64,000 bases of DNA. Origin: Sunxiuqinia rutila (GTDB lineage Bacteria > Bacteroidota > Bacteroidia > Bacteroidales > Prolixibacteraceae). The stretch is from positions 470,723-534,722 of the forward strand of contig NZ_JBNGOT010000001.1 of the NCBI RefSeq assembly GCF_050589705.1, in the 5' to 3' direction. The notes under the pieces were generated by a model. The model had not been told where the DNA came from, ran no database searches, and saw only the letters and a list, made by a program, of their open reading frames with translations. Within the stretch, counting starts at the first letter, position 1. Each line of letters opens with the position of its first letter. Below are positions 25,697-35,177 of the stretch, one piece after another. Both the position numbers and the translations under genes were made by a program.

Positions 25697-27454
25697 TTAT
25701 TTGCCCCAACCGGGGTTTTGTGTTAAGTTTGGATTCAGTGTCAGGTCTTCGATTGGAAGTGGCCAGAAATAGTCTTTCTCCTCATCGAAAACCTTATTTA
25801 CTCCCTTGTTTGGAAGCACATAGCCTTTGCCATCTCCTGAAAGATCTGATAGCGGAAGTTGGAAAGCTCCTGTTGAGGGAGGTTTTTCTCCCATGTAGAT
25901 TTCAACATCGATTTTGCCATCACGATCAAGATCATATTTCCCAGGACCTGGGAAATACATGCCTTGAAATGGGAGTGCAACCAAGTGGCCTTCTTTCCAA
26001 CGCATCAAGTCATCCCAGCGGAAGTTAAGCTCCATGACCAATTCAATCCGTCTTTCTCTTCTGATTTCAAGAATGACTCCTTTGTTGGTGGCTGAAACAT
26101 TTTGATACATGTTTTCCAGGAAAGGATCTGGATTGGCATTGGCATCAACTAACACCAAATGCGGCATGCCTACGCGGTCCCGAAGCTGATTGATTGACAA
26201 GTCAAGATCTGCCTGCGTCAATGTTCCTAGTTCTGCTTTTGCTTCAGCGAAATTCACTAAAACTTCGGCATAGCGGAAAAGAGGAAGATCCTGAGCCGAT
26301 TGGCTGCTAAGGTCCATACTCGGATCATTCAAGTACTTGATGGGCTGGTAGCCGGTCGTGGTATTCTCAAAGTTTGGAGATACTGGTTGACTGGAATTAA
26401 TTCTGGTGTACCCTGGAGTAACAATGGTTTGTGACAAACGTGGGTCGCGGTTCTGAATTTCATCAAAGAACTGAAGGGTATCATAACCGGCGATGTCCGT
26501 AAAACGTGAGCCATCACTCATCAGGTAGCTGTTTACCAGGTTTTTCTCCAAACCCGGCTTGCCATAGGTTCTCGATGTTAGATAAAATTGAACGTTGTGT
26601 TTTAATCCAAGGTCAGCATCGTAACGCCGTGTGAGAATAATTTCATCCATTACATCATCCGACTTCAAGTGGCTGAAAACATCTAAATAAGGTTTCCCGG
26701 TTGGTCCTGAAGTTTTATTGTAAATGGAGTATTGGCCACTATTGATCAGTTCCTGGGCTGCTTCTGCAGCTTCTGTTAAGAATTTATCGGCATCGGCCAC
26801 ATTAAACTCCGGATGGTATTTCCGGAACGTTCCTTCGTACAAACAGATTCTGGACTTGAGTGCTAATGCCGTCCATTTACTGACCCGCTCAAGGCTTTTG
26901 GTATCATCCAAGTGGGCAATTGCAAAGTTCAAATCAGTTAAAACAGAATCCATTACCAAGCTTCTTGGATCACGCGCTTTTTGTAAGAGTTCATCATCAT
27001 TCGATTCAATCACTTGATTGTACCAAGGGACATCGCCGTAATACCTGACTTTTTCGAAATAGAAGAAAGCTCTAAAAAAGCGGGATAATCCCAAATAGTG
27101 ATTCTTTACTTCTTCATTCGGAAAATTGAGGACATTCTCATTGGTTAGAAAGAAGTTGATGTGCCGTAATCCTGACCATCCCCATTTGGAGTCGGTTGTT
27201 GGCACCAAACGTGTTCCCTGAATTTCGCGGGGCAATGAGCTTTTGACAATGTTATCCGTTGATTCGCCATAAATCTCAGAACCTTCTTGAAATAGAGAAT
27301 AGTAGCTGTTGGTATAGGTTTTCAAATCGTTTTCAGATGAAAAGACCGTTTGCGGAGAGAGTTCATCGGTTGGATAACGCTCCAGAAAGCTGTCGTTGCA
27401 ACTTGAAATAATCAATGCTGCAAGTAGTAACAGGATCGTATTCTTATTTTTCAT
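25697..27454 (-). CDS. SusD/RagB-family outer-membrane lipoprotein
   Basis: This 585-residue SusD-type substrate-binding lid is a lipoprotein (LLLAALIISSC) with the typical first helix NDSFLERYPTDELSPQTVF. The N-terminal SusD-like domain with TPR-type helices (HYLGLSRFFRAFFYFEKVRYYGDVPWY) is followed by the RagB/SusD C-terminal region, LPLFRYAEVLVNFAEAKAEL, IRRERRIELVMELNFRWDDLMRW and a closing NPNLTQNPGW. It forms the lid of the SusC transporter encoded 12 bp upstream. The partners here are EEP hydrolases and not glycosidases, so the ligand may not be a plain glycan. Confidence 0.95.
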   Translation of the reverse strand: MKNKNTILLLLAALIISSCNDSFLERYPTDELSPQTVFSSENDLKTYTNSYYSLFQEGSEIYGESTDNIVKSSLPREIQGTRLVPTTDSKWGWSGLRHINFFLTNENVLNFPNEEVKNHYLGLSRFFRAFFYFEKVRYYGDVPWYNQVIESNDDELLQKARDPRSLVMDSVLTDLNFAIAHLDDTKSLERVSKWTALALKSRICLYEGTFRKYHPEFNVADADKFLTEAAEAAQELINSGQYSIYNKTSGPTGKPYLDVFSHLKSDDVMDEIILTRRYDADLGLKHNVQFYLTSRTYGKPGLEKNLVNSYLMSDGSRFTDIAGYDTLQFFDEIQNRDPRLSQTIVTPGYTRINSSQPVSPNFENTTTGYQPIKYLNDPSMDLSSQSAQDLPLFRYAEVLVNFAEAKAELGTLTQADLDLSINQLRDRVGMPHLVLVDANANPDPFLENMYQNVSATNKGVILEIRRERRIELVMELNFRWDDLMRWKEGHLVALPFQGMYFPGPGKYDLDRDGKIDVEIYMGEKPPSTGAFQLPLSDLSGDGKGYVLPNKGVNKVFDEEKDYFWPLPIEDLTLNPNLTQNPGWGK

Positions 27455-27466
27455 GTGTCAAATTTT

Positions 27467-30400
27467 TTAGAATGTAATGTCGAAACCAAATGAATATGTT
27501 TTGCTGAACGGATAAACTCGGCCATTTTTATCAGCCATGGCCTGTTCCGGATCAATGTAGTCGCTTTCAAGCTTGGTCCAGGTGAAAAGGTTTTCTCCGG
27601 TTGCAAAAACTCTCAGACGCTCGATTTTCAAGCGTTTTGTCAACGACTTTGGCAGGCTATAGCCGATCGTCATGCTTTTCAAACGCAGGTAAGCTAAGTC
27701 TTGCAAATAGCGGTTATTGGTCGCGCGTAATTCATTGTTTCCATTAAGAGCAATGTAGGCTAAGAGGTTTGGAAAATAAGCATTGGGATTGTCCTCACTC
27801 CAAACTTTTGATGGAAAATCATTTGGAATAAAAGAGTAATAAGGTCTTGAATAGGGACCCCAAAAGCGGTCAGCATTATTTCCCGGGTACCAATCTCTTT
27901 TTCCTACTCCCTGAAAAAAGACTGAAAAGTCAAAGTTATTCCAGTTTGCATTGGCACTCATACCATACGAGTAACGAGGAGTACTGTTGCCGATAACCCG
28001 TTGATCGCCTGGATTGTCGACGGTGTTTTCTCCGGAGTCGATGATGTTGTCTCCATTTAAATCAACCCAGCGCAAATCTCCTGCCCGTAGCGGAATGTTG
28101 TATTCATTGCGGATTTTGTTGAGCCATTCTTGGTTGACTGGATACGTTTTAGCTTCAGCATCTGTTTGGAAAAAGCCATCGGTAACATACCCCCAGATTT
28201 CACCTAAGCGTTTTCCTTCGTAGTCGGAGTAAACCAGTTTGGTTGGGTTGTTGATTTTGGTAATGTAAGCATAGTTGTCACTCAGGATAAAACGGGTTGA
28301 GTACCGGAAAGGCTTATTGGCCAAGTTGAAATCATCCCGCCACTCAATAGATAATTCAAAGCCTTTGGTGCGCAGGCTAGCGATGTTTTCACGCGGTTGG
28401 CTGGCCCCAAATACATTTGGAATTTTTTCACCTTGATTGAGCATGCCCGATGTATTTCTGACGTAACGGTCAAAACTGGTATTTAACCGGTTGTTGAAAA
28501 GAGAAAGGTCAATTCCAAGGTTGAATGAAGTGACCTCTTCCCAGGTTAGGTTCCCTGCCACCGGAGCTGGGCTGTTCATGTATTGTGCTCGATCTCCGTC
28601 AAATATGTAGGACATGGTTCCCGGGTCTAAAGTAGAAATGTACGGGTAGGGAGTATTTACTGTTTGATTCCCTAAGCTACCGTAAGATGCCCGAAGTTTC
28701 AGGTTGCTAATGGAGTGTTGAATGGGCGAGAAGAATCCTTCTTCGCTAACACGCCAGGCTGCTGATACGGAAGGGAAGAAACCGAAACGATCTCCTTTTG
28801 GGAAACGTGAAGTTCCATCGTAGCGACCATTGGTCTCTAGCAGATACTTTCCTTTGTAATCGTAATTCAGACGATAGAAAACACCTCGTAAAGCATAAGC
28901 ACTCGATCCTCCTCCAACATAGGGATCACCAGTTGCCAGGTTCAGGTCATTCAGTGTTTCTGACAGTAAATCATAGCGTCCGGCACTGATCTTTTTTGCT
29001 TGATGCAATTCCTGGTTAAAACCGATCAACCCTTTCAGGTTATGATGATCTGCCAAGGTTTTAGTATAGTCAGCATACACGTTTACCACATGCACCTGGT
29101 TGAATTGTTGCGACTCGCTCAAGCGGTCAACGCTGTATTTGGTGGCAACCGATACTTCGCCAGGATAAAGCGAGTAAGTGGCTGGCACTTGACGGTAGAA
29201 TGTCGGATCGGTATATAAACTGTACGAATAGTTGGCCACAATTTTCATATCCTTAATCGGAGTAATGATGGCCTCTGAAGTCGATGTCAGTTCATATTTT
29301 TGCTTGGCCCCTTTGGTATTGCCGCTAAGCAACATGGCAAAAATACCATCTCCAATGTCGTAGCGATTCAGCCCACTGACATAGGTGGCTGTTCCATCGG
29401 GGTTCATTGGCGCATAGGCCGGCGATGCGTGAACGTTGATATGAACGAAGTTTGAGTTTCCTCCACCAGAACGACCGTAGTAATCATAGTTTGAGTTGTA
29501 AAAGTTGGTGTTGTTCGAAACGCTCAACCAAGGGTACAACTCAGCAGTTACTTTTGAGCGCAAGGAATATGCTTTGTACTTGTCGGTTGCAACACGCATA
29601 ATGCCATCTTGCATTTTCATGTTTCCGTTCAACATGAAGGTGATTTTGTCGGTGCCACGGGTAATGTTAATGTTGTGGCTTTGAGATGGCTGCCATTTGT
29701 TGAACATGAATTTCCACCAGTCAAAGTTTCCGTAGTAAACGTATTGGTCTCGTCCATTTCTGTTTTGGATCGTGATCCACGGGCGATCAGGATGTTCTGT
29801 TTTGTCGTTTCTCCGTTCGTAAAGTGCTTGGTAATCTTCTTCGGTATAACCTGAGTAACCACCAACATGAGCTAAAGCATCGTCGTTTAGCTTCATCCAA
29901 TCGTAGCCAGTTGTCAGGAAGTCGGTGCTTACTGTTGGTGTAGAGAAACCAAATGAGTTGTTGTAGCGGATGCTGGTTTTGCCCGATTTGCCACTTTTGG
30001 TGGTGATCAACACAACACCATAAGCGCCTCGTGCTCCGTAGATAGCGGCCGATGCAGCATCTTTTAATACCGTAATGCTTTGCACTTCTTCGGGTGAAAG
30101 TCGGTCCAGTGTTCCCGGAATTCCATCAATCAACACTAGAGGAGAGCCTCCGTTAAGTGAAGTTGTTCCCCGAATGTTTAGGGACCCCATTTGTCCGGGA
30201 GCTCCTCCGGCAAACGAAATATTCAGGTTAGGAATCGTTCCTTGAATAGCTGAAGAAATTGTAGTTACTGGCCGGTCTTCCAATTCTTCGGCATTAATCT
30301 GATTAATGGCTCCACTCAGGTTGACTTTTTTCATGGTTCCGTAACCTACCGCAACGACCTCCTCAATGCCAATAGCATCTTCGCTCATGGTAATATTGAT

Positions 30401-30991
30401 GATGCTTTTGCCGGCAATGGGCATCTCCTGCAGTCGCATTCCTACAAACGAAAATTGCAAGATCGTTTCCGGGTTTAGGCCTGTTAGTTTGAAGTTGCCT
30501 TCAAAATCTGTTACGGTTCCGTTGGTGGTTCCTTTAATGATTACGGTCACTCCAGGCAGGGGAGCTCCTGAGGAATCAGTTACCTTTCCTGTGACATCCT
30601 TTTTCCCGATTTGAAAATCTGCGTCCAGCTGTGTTTCAGGAGTGATAACAATGTATTTGTCAACAATTTTATAGCTCAGTCCTGTGTTGTCCAGTATTTG
30701 AGATAGAATATTGTCAATGGTTTCATTTTGAAAGTCGATATCTACTTTTTCAATTTCTTCAATTTCATTGTTTTTGAAAAAGAAGTAGAATTCACTTTGT
30801 TGCTCAATCTCATATAGTACATCGACGATCGGAGCATCTTGCATTTTTAAGTTTAGGCGCTGTGCCTGGGAATAGCTTTCTGCGCTCACAGCCATGAATC
30901 CCAGCAGCATGAAAAAGACAGTTAGTTTCATTACTCTAAATAATTCTTGGTATCCAACATCATGAATACCATTCATTAAGCATTTTTTCAT
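27467..30991 (-). CDS. SusC/RagA TonB-dependent transporter with STN domain
   Basis: This 1174-residue outer-membrane importer starts with a long signal region (MKKCLMNGIHDVGYQELFRV before the hydrophobic core) typical of STN-containing SusC proteins. An STN domain (about 45-120, LNLKMQDAPIVDVLYEIEQQ) follows, then the carboxypeptidase-like domain (VTGKVTDSSGAPLPGVTVII), the plug (IRGTTSLNGGSPLVLIDGIP and VLKDAASAAIYGARGAYGVV) and a 22-strand barrel ending FGFDITF. The STN domain signals to an anti-sigma factor of the FecR type, and exactly such a pair (FecR and ECF sigma) is encoded just upstream. Substrate import should therefore induce the operon by cell-surface signalling. Confidence 0.96.
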   Translation of the reverse strand: MKKCLMNGIHDVGYQELFRVMKLTVFFMLLGFMAVSAESYSQAQRLNLKMQDAPIVDVLYEIEQQSEFYFFFKNNEIEEIEKVDIDFQNETIDNILSQILDNTGLSYKIVDKYIVITPETQLDADFQIGKKDVTGKVTDSSGAPLPGVTVIIKGTTNGTVTDFEGNFKLTGLNPETILQFSFVGMRLQEMPIAGKSIINITMSEDAIGIEEVVAVGYGTMKKVNLSGAINQINAEELEDRPVTTISSAIQGTIPNLNISFAGGAPGQMGSLNIRGTTSLNGGSPLVLIDGIPGTLDRLSPEEVQSITVLKDAASAAIYGARGAYGVVLITTKSGKSGKTSIRYNNSFGFSTPTVSTDFLTTGYDWMKLNDDALAHVGGYSGYTEEDYQALYERRNDKTEHPDRPWITIQNRNGRDQYVYYGNFDWWKFMFNKWQPSQSHNINITRGTDKITFMLNGNMKMQDGIMRVATDKYKAYSLRSKVTAELYPWLSVSNNTNFYNSNYDYYGRSGGGNSNFVHINVHASPAYAPMNPDGTATYVSGLNRYDIGDGIFAMLLSGNTKGAKQKYELTSTSEAIITPIKDMKIVANYSYSLYTDPTFYRQVPATYSLYPGEVSVATKYSVDRLSESQQFNQVHVVNVYADYTKTLADHHNLKGLIGFNQELHQAKKISAGRYDLLSETLNDLNLATGDPYVGGGSSAYALRGVFYRLNYDYKGKYLLETNGRYDGTSRFPKGDRFGFFPSVSAAWRVSEEGFFSPIQHSISNLKLRASYGSLGNQTVNTPYPYISTLDPGTMSYIFDGDRAQYMNSPAPVAGNLTWEEVTSFNLGIDLSLFNNRLNTSFDRYVRNTSGMLNQGEKIPNVFGASQPRENIASLRTKGFELSIEWRDDFNLANKPFRYSTRFILSDNYAYITKINNPTKLVYSDYEGKRLGEIWGYVTDGFFQTDAEAKTYPVNQEWLNKIRNEYNIPLRAGDLRWVDLNGDNIIDSGENTVDNPGDQRVIGNSTPRYSYGMSANANWNNFDFSVFFQGVGKRDWYPGNNADRFWGPYSRPYYSFIPNDFPSKVWSEDNPNAYFPNLLAYIALNGNNELRATNNRYLQDLAYLRLKSMTIGYSLPKSLTKRLKIERLRVFATGENLFTWTKLESDYIDPEQAMADKNGRVYPFSKTYSFGFDITF

Positions 30992-31047
30992 ACATTTGAA
31001 TTTTGGTTGATAATAATAACCTTGATTAAAGGGGTTGTTAATCAGTC

Positions 31048-31118
31048 CCAGCGACGGCTTGCAATCTGATCGCTGGAACCAAAATTTTAATCGGTATTAG
31101 TTGGCGCTAATACCGATT
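31048..31118 (-). promoter_or_regulatory. Two hairpins in the fecR-susC gap
   Basis: AATCGGTATTAG (31089-31100) and CTAATACCGATT (31107-31118) form a perfect 12-bp stem with a 6-nt loop. Next to it CCAGCG (31048-31053) pairs with CGCTGG (31071-31076). They occupy the 147-bp gap between fecR and the SusC gene, where the sigma-dependent susC promoter is expected. The 12-bp stem has a T run only when read on the plus strand, so for the coding strand it is an attenuator, a stabiliser or an operator. Confidence 0.6.
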
Positions 31119-31138
31119 TTTCTAATTCAGGGGTTTTA

Positions 31139-32128
31139 TCATAGGCTCTTCTTTTTTGACAGTTCAATTTTATTTTTGCCGGTCGGATTTTCAACTACTT
31201 CGTAAGTAATATCTCCTGAGAATTGGAGGAACTGAAGTATTTGTTCGATCGGGGTTTGTTTCAAAACTGTAATGGTAAATTCATCCTTTTTAATTGCTTG
31301 ATCTTTAAATACGAATTGAACATTGTACCAGCGTTCAAGCTTGGGGATAATTGTTTCAAGTGGTTCTTTGCTAAAACTCAGAACGCCTTCTTTCCAGGAA
31401 GAATAGGCTTGCGTGTTGACTGGACTTGTGCTTAACTCGTGCGTTTGGGTATCAAGCAGTGCAAGTTCTCCCGGCTTAATTTCAGTCAATTTCTCTTGAT
31501 CCTGATCTTGAATTTCAACACGTCCTTCAATCAAAACGGTTTTTACAAAACGATTCTCCGGATAAGCTTCCAGGTTGAAGCTGGTTCCCAAAACCTTGAC
31601 ATGCATGGTTTGAGTGCTCACGACAAAGGGGCGATTTTGTTTGTTTACCTCAAAAAAAGCTTCACCAGTTAAATGCACGCTACGCTGGCTTTTGTCAAAG
31701 TTTGCCGGATAGCTAATGGTGGACTCTGAGTTGAGCCAAACCTTTGTTCCATCTGATAGTTTTAGTTCGCAAATCTGTCCCGATGGAGCGGTGAGTTCAT
31801 TCATGGTAACTTCGCCAATATCCTTGTTATTTAAGTTATACTGAATGAACCAGCTGGATACAAAAGCCAGCAAAAAGACGGCTGCATATTTAAGGAGATG
31901 CAGTACGCGTGTTTTGTTTTGCTGTGGCAGTTGCTTTTGGAATTGGAGGTATTCCAGCTCTACATCCGTTTTTCCTTGCGGTTTTCGGCTTAAAACATGA
32001 ATGTTTTTTAGCTCTGCAAAAGTTTGCTTGTTTTCCTTACTTTCATTGATCCACCTAACGATTTCTTCCCGTTCTTTTGGATTAGTAAGGTTGCCTGTAA
32101 TGTATTTAATTAATTTTTCCTGATTCAT
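31139..32128 (-). CDS. FecR-family anti-sigma factor
   Basis: This 329-residue single-pass inner-membrane regulator has a cytoplasmic N-terminal anti-sigma domain (about 1-75, EKLIKYITGNLTNPKEREEI), a membrane helix at about 80-100 (LKYAAVFLLAFVSSWFI), the periplasmic FecR domain (APSGQICELKLSDGTKVWL and SVHLTGEAFFEV) and a C-terminal DUF4974 domain (ETIIPKLERWYNVQFVF). It holds the ECF sigma factor inactive until the STN domain of SusC signals. It lies 76 bp after the sigma gene and 147 bp before its cognate SusC. Confidence 0.95.
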   Translation of the reverse strand: MNQEKLIKYITGNLTNPKEREEIVRWINESKENKQTFAELKNIHVLSRKPQGKTDVELEYLQFQKQLPQQNKTRVLHLLKYAAVFLLAFVSSWFIQYNLNNKDIGEVTMNELTAPSGQICELKLSDGTKVWLNSESTISYPANFDKSQRSVHLTGEAFFEVNKQNRPFVVSTQTMHVKVLGTSFNLEAYPENRFVKTVLIEGRVEIQDQDQEKLTEIKPGELALLDTQTHELSTSPVNTQAYSSWKEGVLSFSKEPLETIIPKLERWYNVQFVFKDQAIKKDEFTITVLKQTPIEQILQFLQFSGDITYEVVENPTGKNKIELSKKKSL

Positions 32129-32204
32129 TTTGTTTCCTTCCTAAACCTAAAACAAGCTTAGGTGCTTTTACCCTAGTTCAGAAAATGAAAATTTTTCAAT
32201 TTTT

Positions 32205-32861
32205 TTAATGAAGGAGCGTCGGGCGTTGTATTTGGGGATATTTTGGTTGGGGGTGATTAAGGCTTGAAAGCAGAAACAGAATGAGATTGGAAGGAAAATG
32301 TGGTTTTAATTGCACTTTAATGTGCTTGAGGGCTTTGGTAATATGTCCTTCAACGGCTTTAACTGATATTCCTAATTGCTCTGCAATTTCCCGGTTTTTT
32401 AGGCCCTCAAAACGACTGAGCTCAAAAACCTCCCGGCATTTTTCAGGAAGTTGAAGGACAGCTTTGTTAAGGGCAGTTAGTAGTTCGGAGTACGAAAACT
32501 CGTCAAAATTGAGTTGAAGCAGGGCTTCATAGCTTAACAGCAGTTCGTTGTACTTGTCACGGGTGTGTTTCTCGTAATCGGCCTTTACTTGTTGTTTCTT
32601 CAGGTAATTTAAGCACCTGTTTCGTGTTGCTTTATACAAGTAAGACTTGATGTTGATATCCGTTGGTAAGCTTTCTTTCTTCATCCACAAATTAGTGAAA
32701 ACCTCTTGTACAATATCCTTGGCTATGTGCTGATCCAGCACATAAGCTTTGGCAAAAAGTTCCAGTGATTCAAAATAGCTTATGAAAATTGACCTGAAGT
32801 TTTTTTCTTTGGTCAAATCAAGGATGTCTTTTTGCGCTATGTTCAGTCTTTTATTATCCAA
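32205..32861 (-). CDS. ECF RNA polymerase sigma factor (Bacteroidota sigma-70 type)
   Basis: This 218-residue ECF sigma factor has region 2 (FRSIFISYFESLELFAKAYV, then AKDIVQEVFTNLW) and region 4 (LPEKCREVFELSRFEGLKNR with the HTH EIAEQLGISVKAVEGHI). It is longer at the C-terminus (about 25 residues, ending in a Pro/Gln-rich tail) than many homologues. It is the first gene of the sigma-FecR-SusCD-EEP set and should direct transcription of susC onward. A weak TAAATTTG element lies far upstream on the minus strand (32986-32993), but no -33 partner is evident. Confidence 0.95.
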   Translation of the reverse strand: MDNKRLNIAQKDILDLTKEKNFRSIFISYFESLELFAKAYVLDQHIAKDIVQEVFTNLWMKKESLPTDINIKSYLYKATRNRCLNYLKKQQVKADYEKHTRDKYNELLLSYEALLQLNFDEFSYSELLTALNKAVLQLPEKCREVFELSRFEGLKNREIAEQLGISVKAVEGHITKALKHIKVQLKPHFPSNLILFLLSSLNHPQPKYPQIQRPTLLH

Positions 32862-33140
32862 CTTGTCGACGAATTAAAATGAAAACAAAAGCTTGCCTTT
32901 ATGCGTATTAAAAGCCTCCTTTTGTCTGATGAATGTTGTAAACTTAGGAATTATTTTTAGACAAATTCCTTCGAAATCTTTTCATCAAATTTATTTAACA
33001 GAATTATCTGCTTCCTCTTTTTTAGTTAACCTTAGGCTAAGGTTAAGTTTATCCGGGCAATTTGGATCCGAAAGGAGCGGTTGAGAAAGTTTTGCAGGGA
33101 GTGGAATCGATGGATTTTGCTATTAAAGTCTATTAAAGAC

Positions 33141-33315
33141 AAAAAGGCAGTCCTCTGACTGCCTTTTCCGCCCCGATCTCTCGGGGAACTAACCTAAACC
33201 AACTAAACCTAATAAACCATGAGCTTACCGGGAATTGTGGTGTGTTGTCCGTAAAGACAACGAACTCCCAGCTTGCTACTAATATACTTGTCGTAAAACA
33301 AGTACATTTCGATTT
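33141..33315 (-). ncRNA. Probable stand-alone structured small RNA
   Basis: On the minus strand an exact Bacteroidota promoter (33321-33352) is followed by about 175 nt without a plausible gene, ending in an intrinsic terminator. Four stems can be drawn in order: TACTTG/CAAGTA (33303-33284 region); an interrupted stem of AAGCT-GGGA with TCCC-AGCTT enclosing a TTGTC/GACAA hairpin; CCCCGA-GAGA-TCGGGG (33188-33173); and AAAAGGCAGTC-AGAG-GACTGCCTTTTT (33167-33141). Size and layout fit a small regulatory RNA. A 6S-like role is possible but not established. The 88-residue frame across it has no protein character and spans the promoter. The rest of the gap from 32862 to 33140 shows nothing. Confidence 0.6.
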
Positions 33316-33320
33316 CGCTT

Positions 33321-33352
33321 CAAAGATACCAAAAAAATCAAAAGCTGTGCAA
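33321..33352 (-). promoter_or_regulatory. Bacteroidota sigma-ABfr-type promoter of the small RNA
   Basis: Read on the minus strand, TTG (33352-33350), a 21-nt spacer and TATCTTTG (33328-33321) match the consensus TTG-N19-21-TAnnTTTG. The predicted transcription start is near 33315. Confidence 0.7.
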
Positions 33353-33671
33353 TGATATTTTTGAATAATCTTTTCTGAATAGCACTTGTTTAACTGCAAT
33401 TTAAGATTGATCGTGAACTTTTAAGGCGTAAGAGTGGGTGCATTTAACTAATAGCAGGCTGCTTTTGGAACACGAAAAATATGCTGTAAATCATTAATTA
33501 CAAGTTTCGCATGAGTTGGCATTTGATTAGTTCTAACAATATCAGTAGTTTAGTGACTTTTCAAACGGATGCCTGTTTTTATGCGATCCGATTGATGTTT
33601 ATTTCAGTGTAGAATATTAGAGAATAGGCCTAATTTTATGGCTCGAATGAAATGACCTTAAAATCGAATGT
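33353..33671. other. Gene-free gap before the GHL10 operon
   Basis: This stretch of 319 bp is AT-rich and has no open frame with protein character, no clear repeat and no recognisable RNA. It must hold the promoter of the GHL10 operon, but I see no TAnnTTTG element with a fitting partner. Confidence 0.6.
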
Positions 33672-35171
33672 ATGCGCGCAAAACTAAGTTTGGTATTGGT
33701 TTTTTGTTTTCTCTCCGGTTTTTCACAACAAAACCTAAAACGCGAATTCAGGGCTGCCTGGATAGCTACGGTTGCCAACATCGACTGGCCTTCGAAGCCC
33801 GGGCTGAGTGTTGCCAGTCAACAAAAGGAAGCTTTGGTGTTGCTGGATAAGCTTCAGCAAGTTGGACTGAATGCCGTCATTTTTCAGATGCGTCCTGCAT
33901 CCGATACCTTTTATCCATCCGAAATAGAACCTTGGTCTCGCTACTTAACGGGCACTCCTGGAGGCGATCCGGGCTACGATCCGCTACAATTTTGGATTGA
34001 TGAATGCCATAAACGAAACATGGAGTTTCATGCATGGTTTAATCCTTTTCGGGTGGCCTTGAAATACGATGAGCCCCTTGCTGCAAATCATATTGCGTTT
34101 CAGAAGCCGGACTGGGTGGTAAAATACGGGAATTCACTGTATTTTGATCCGGGACTTCCTGAAACACGTCAGTTTATTACCGATGTCGTAATTGATGTGG
34201 TGCGTCGTTATGATGTGGATGCCATCCATTTTGACGATTACTTTTATCCATACCCGATTATTGGGGAAGCTTTTCCTGATTCAACCTCGTTTAAAAATTA
34301 CCGGGGTGAATATACCGAAGATCAACTGGAAGACTGGCGACGGGAGAATGTGGACTTAACCATTGAGAAGTTGAGCAAGGCCATTAAGTCGGTAAAACCT
34401 TGGGTGAAATTTGGAATCAGCCCATTTGGGGTGTGGCGAAATTTGGCAGATGACGAGCGCGGCTCACAATCTTCAGCCGGAAATACCAATTACGACCATT
34501 TGTACGCTGATGTTATCAAATGGATGGAGAAGGGATGGCTTGATTACCTGCTGCCCCAGCTATATTGGCACATCGGGCATCCGGCAGTTGATTTTGAAAC
34601 CCTAGCCAACTGGTGGAAACTGCATGGTTATGAGCGGGCCATGTATGTTGGTCACGCGCTTTATAAATGCGATCCCGGTTCAGGAATTATGGAGTGGAGA
34701 CAGTGTACGCAGTTACCCGATCAGGTTCGTATTACTCGTCAAATACCCGAAATAGATGGTAGTGCATTCTATAGTGCCAAACATTTTTACCGCGACATCC
34801 TTGGTTTTCAGGATAGCCTGCAAACCAAACTTTATACGTACCCCGCGCTTGTGCCCGAAATGGACTGGATTGACAACCAGGCACCGGCTACTCCCCGAAA
34901 AGTGAAAAAGGGATGGGGAAAAACCTTGAAGTGGCGGCCGGATAAACTGGAGACGGAGTTGGATAAAACCGTGCGCTATATTGTGTATCGGAATAAGGCC
35001 GGGGAAAAGTTTGATGCTAACGATCCACGCTTTATCTACAAAATTACTGAGGAGCGAAAACTGCACTTCAACAAGAAGGATAACAAAGAGATTTTTGAAT
35101 TCCGTGTTTCAGGATTGGATCGTTTACACAACGAAAGTCCTGTATCTGAACCTGTCATTATAAAACTGTAA
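33672..35171 (+). CDS. Exported GHL10-family glycoside hydrolase
   Basis: This 499-residue protein has a signal peptide (MRAKLSLVLVFCFLSGFSQ) followed directly by the GHL10 (formerly DUF187) TIM barrel: REFRAAWIATVANIDWPS, VIFQMRPASDTFYPSEIEPW, MEFHAWFNPFRVALKYD, VDAIHFDDYFYPYP with acidic catalytic candidates, KFGISPFGVWRN and DYLLPQLYWHIGH. A C-terminal fibronectin-like module (about 410-499) ends the protein. The characterised relative DigH of E. coli cleaves peptide-free (denuded) peptidoglycan strands; that activity here is inferred. It is the first of four close genes with GT2, DUF4922 and SpoIID, 6 bp before the next. Confidence 0.9.
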   Translation: MRAKLSLVLVFCFLSGFSQQNLKREFRAAWIATVANIDWPSKPGLSVASQQKEALVLLDKLQQVGLNAVIFQMRPASDTFYPSEIEPWSRYLTGTPGGDPGYDPLQFWIDECHKRNMEFHAWFNPFRVALKYDEPLAANHIAFQKPDWVVKYGNSLYFDPGLPETRQFITDVVIDVVRRYDVDAIHFDDYFYPYPIIGEAFPDSTSFKNYRGEYTEDQLEDWRRENVDLTIEKLSKAIKSVKPWVKFGISPFGVWRNLADDERGSQSSAGNTNYDHLYADVIKWMEKGWLDYLLPQLYWHIGHPAVDFETLANWWKLHGYERAMYVGHALYKCDPGSGIMEWRQCTQLPDQVRITRQIPEIDGSAFYSAKHFYRDILGFQDSLQTKLYTYPALVPEMDWIDNQAPATPRKVKKGWGKTLKWRPDKLETELDKTVRYIVYRNKAGEKFDANDPRFIYKITEERKLHFNKKDNKEIFEFRVSGLDRLHNESPVSEPVIIKL

Positions 35172-35177
35172 TAAACT

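Noticed and set aside
33133..33399. 88-residue minus-strand frame
   Set aside because: It covers the promoter, stems and terminator of the predicted small RNA and has no protein character.
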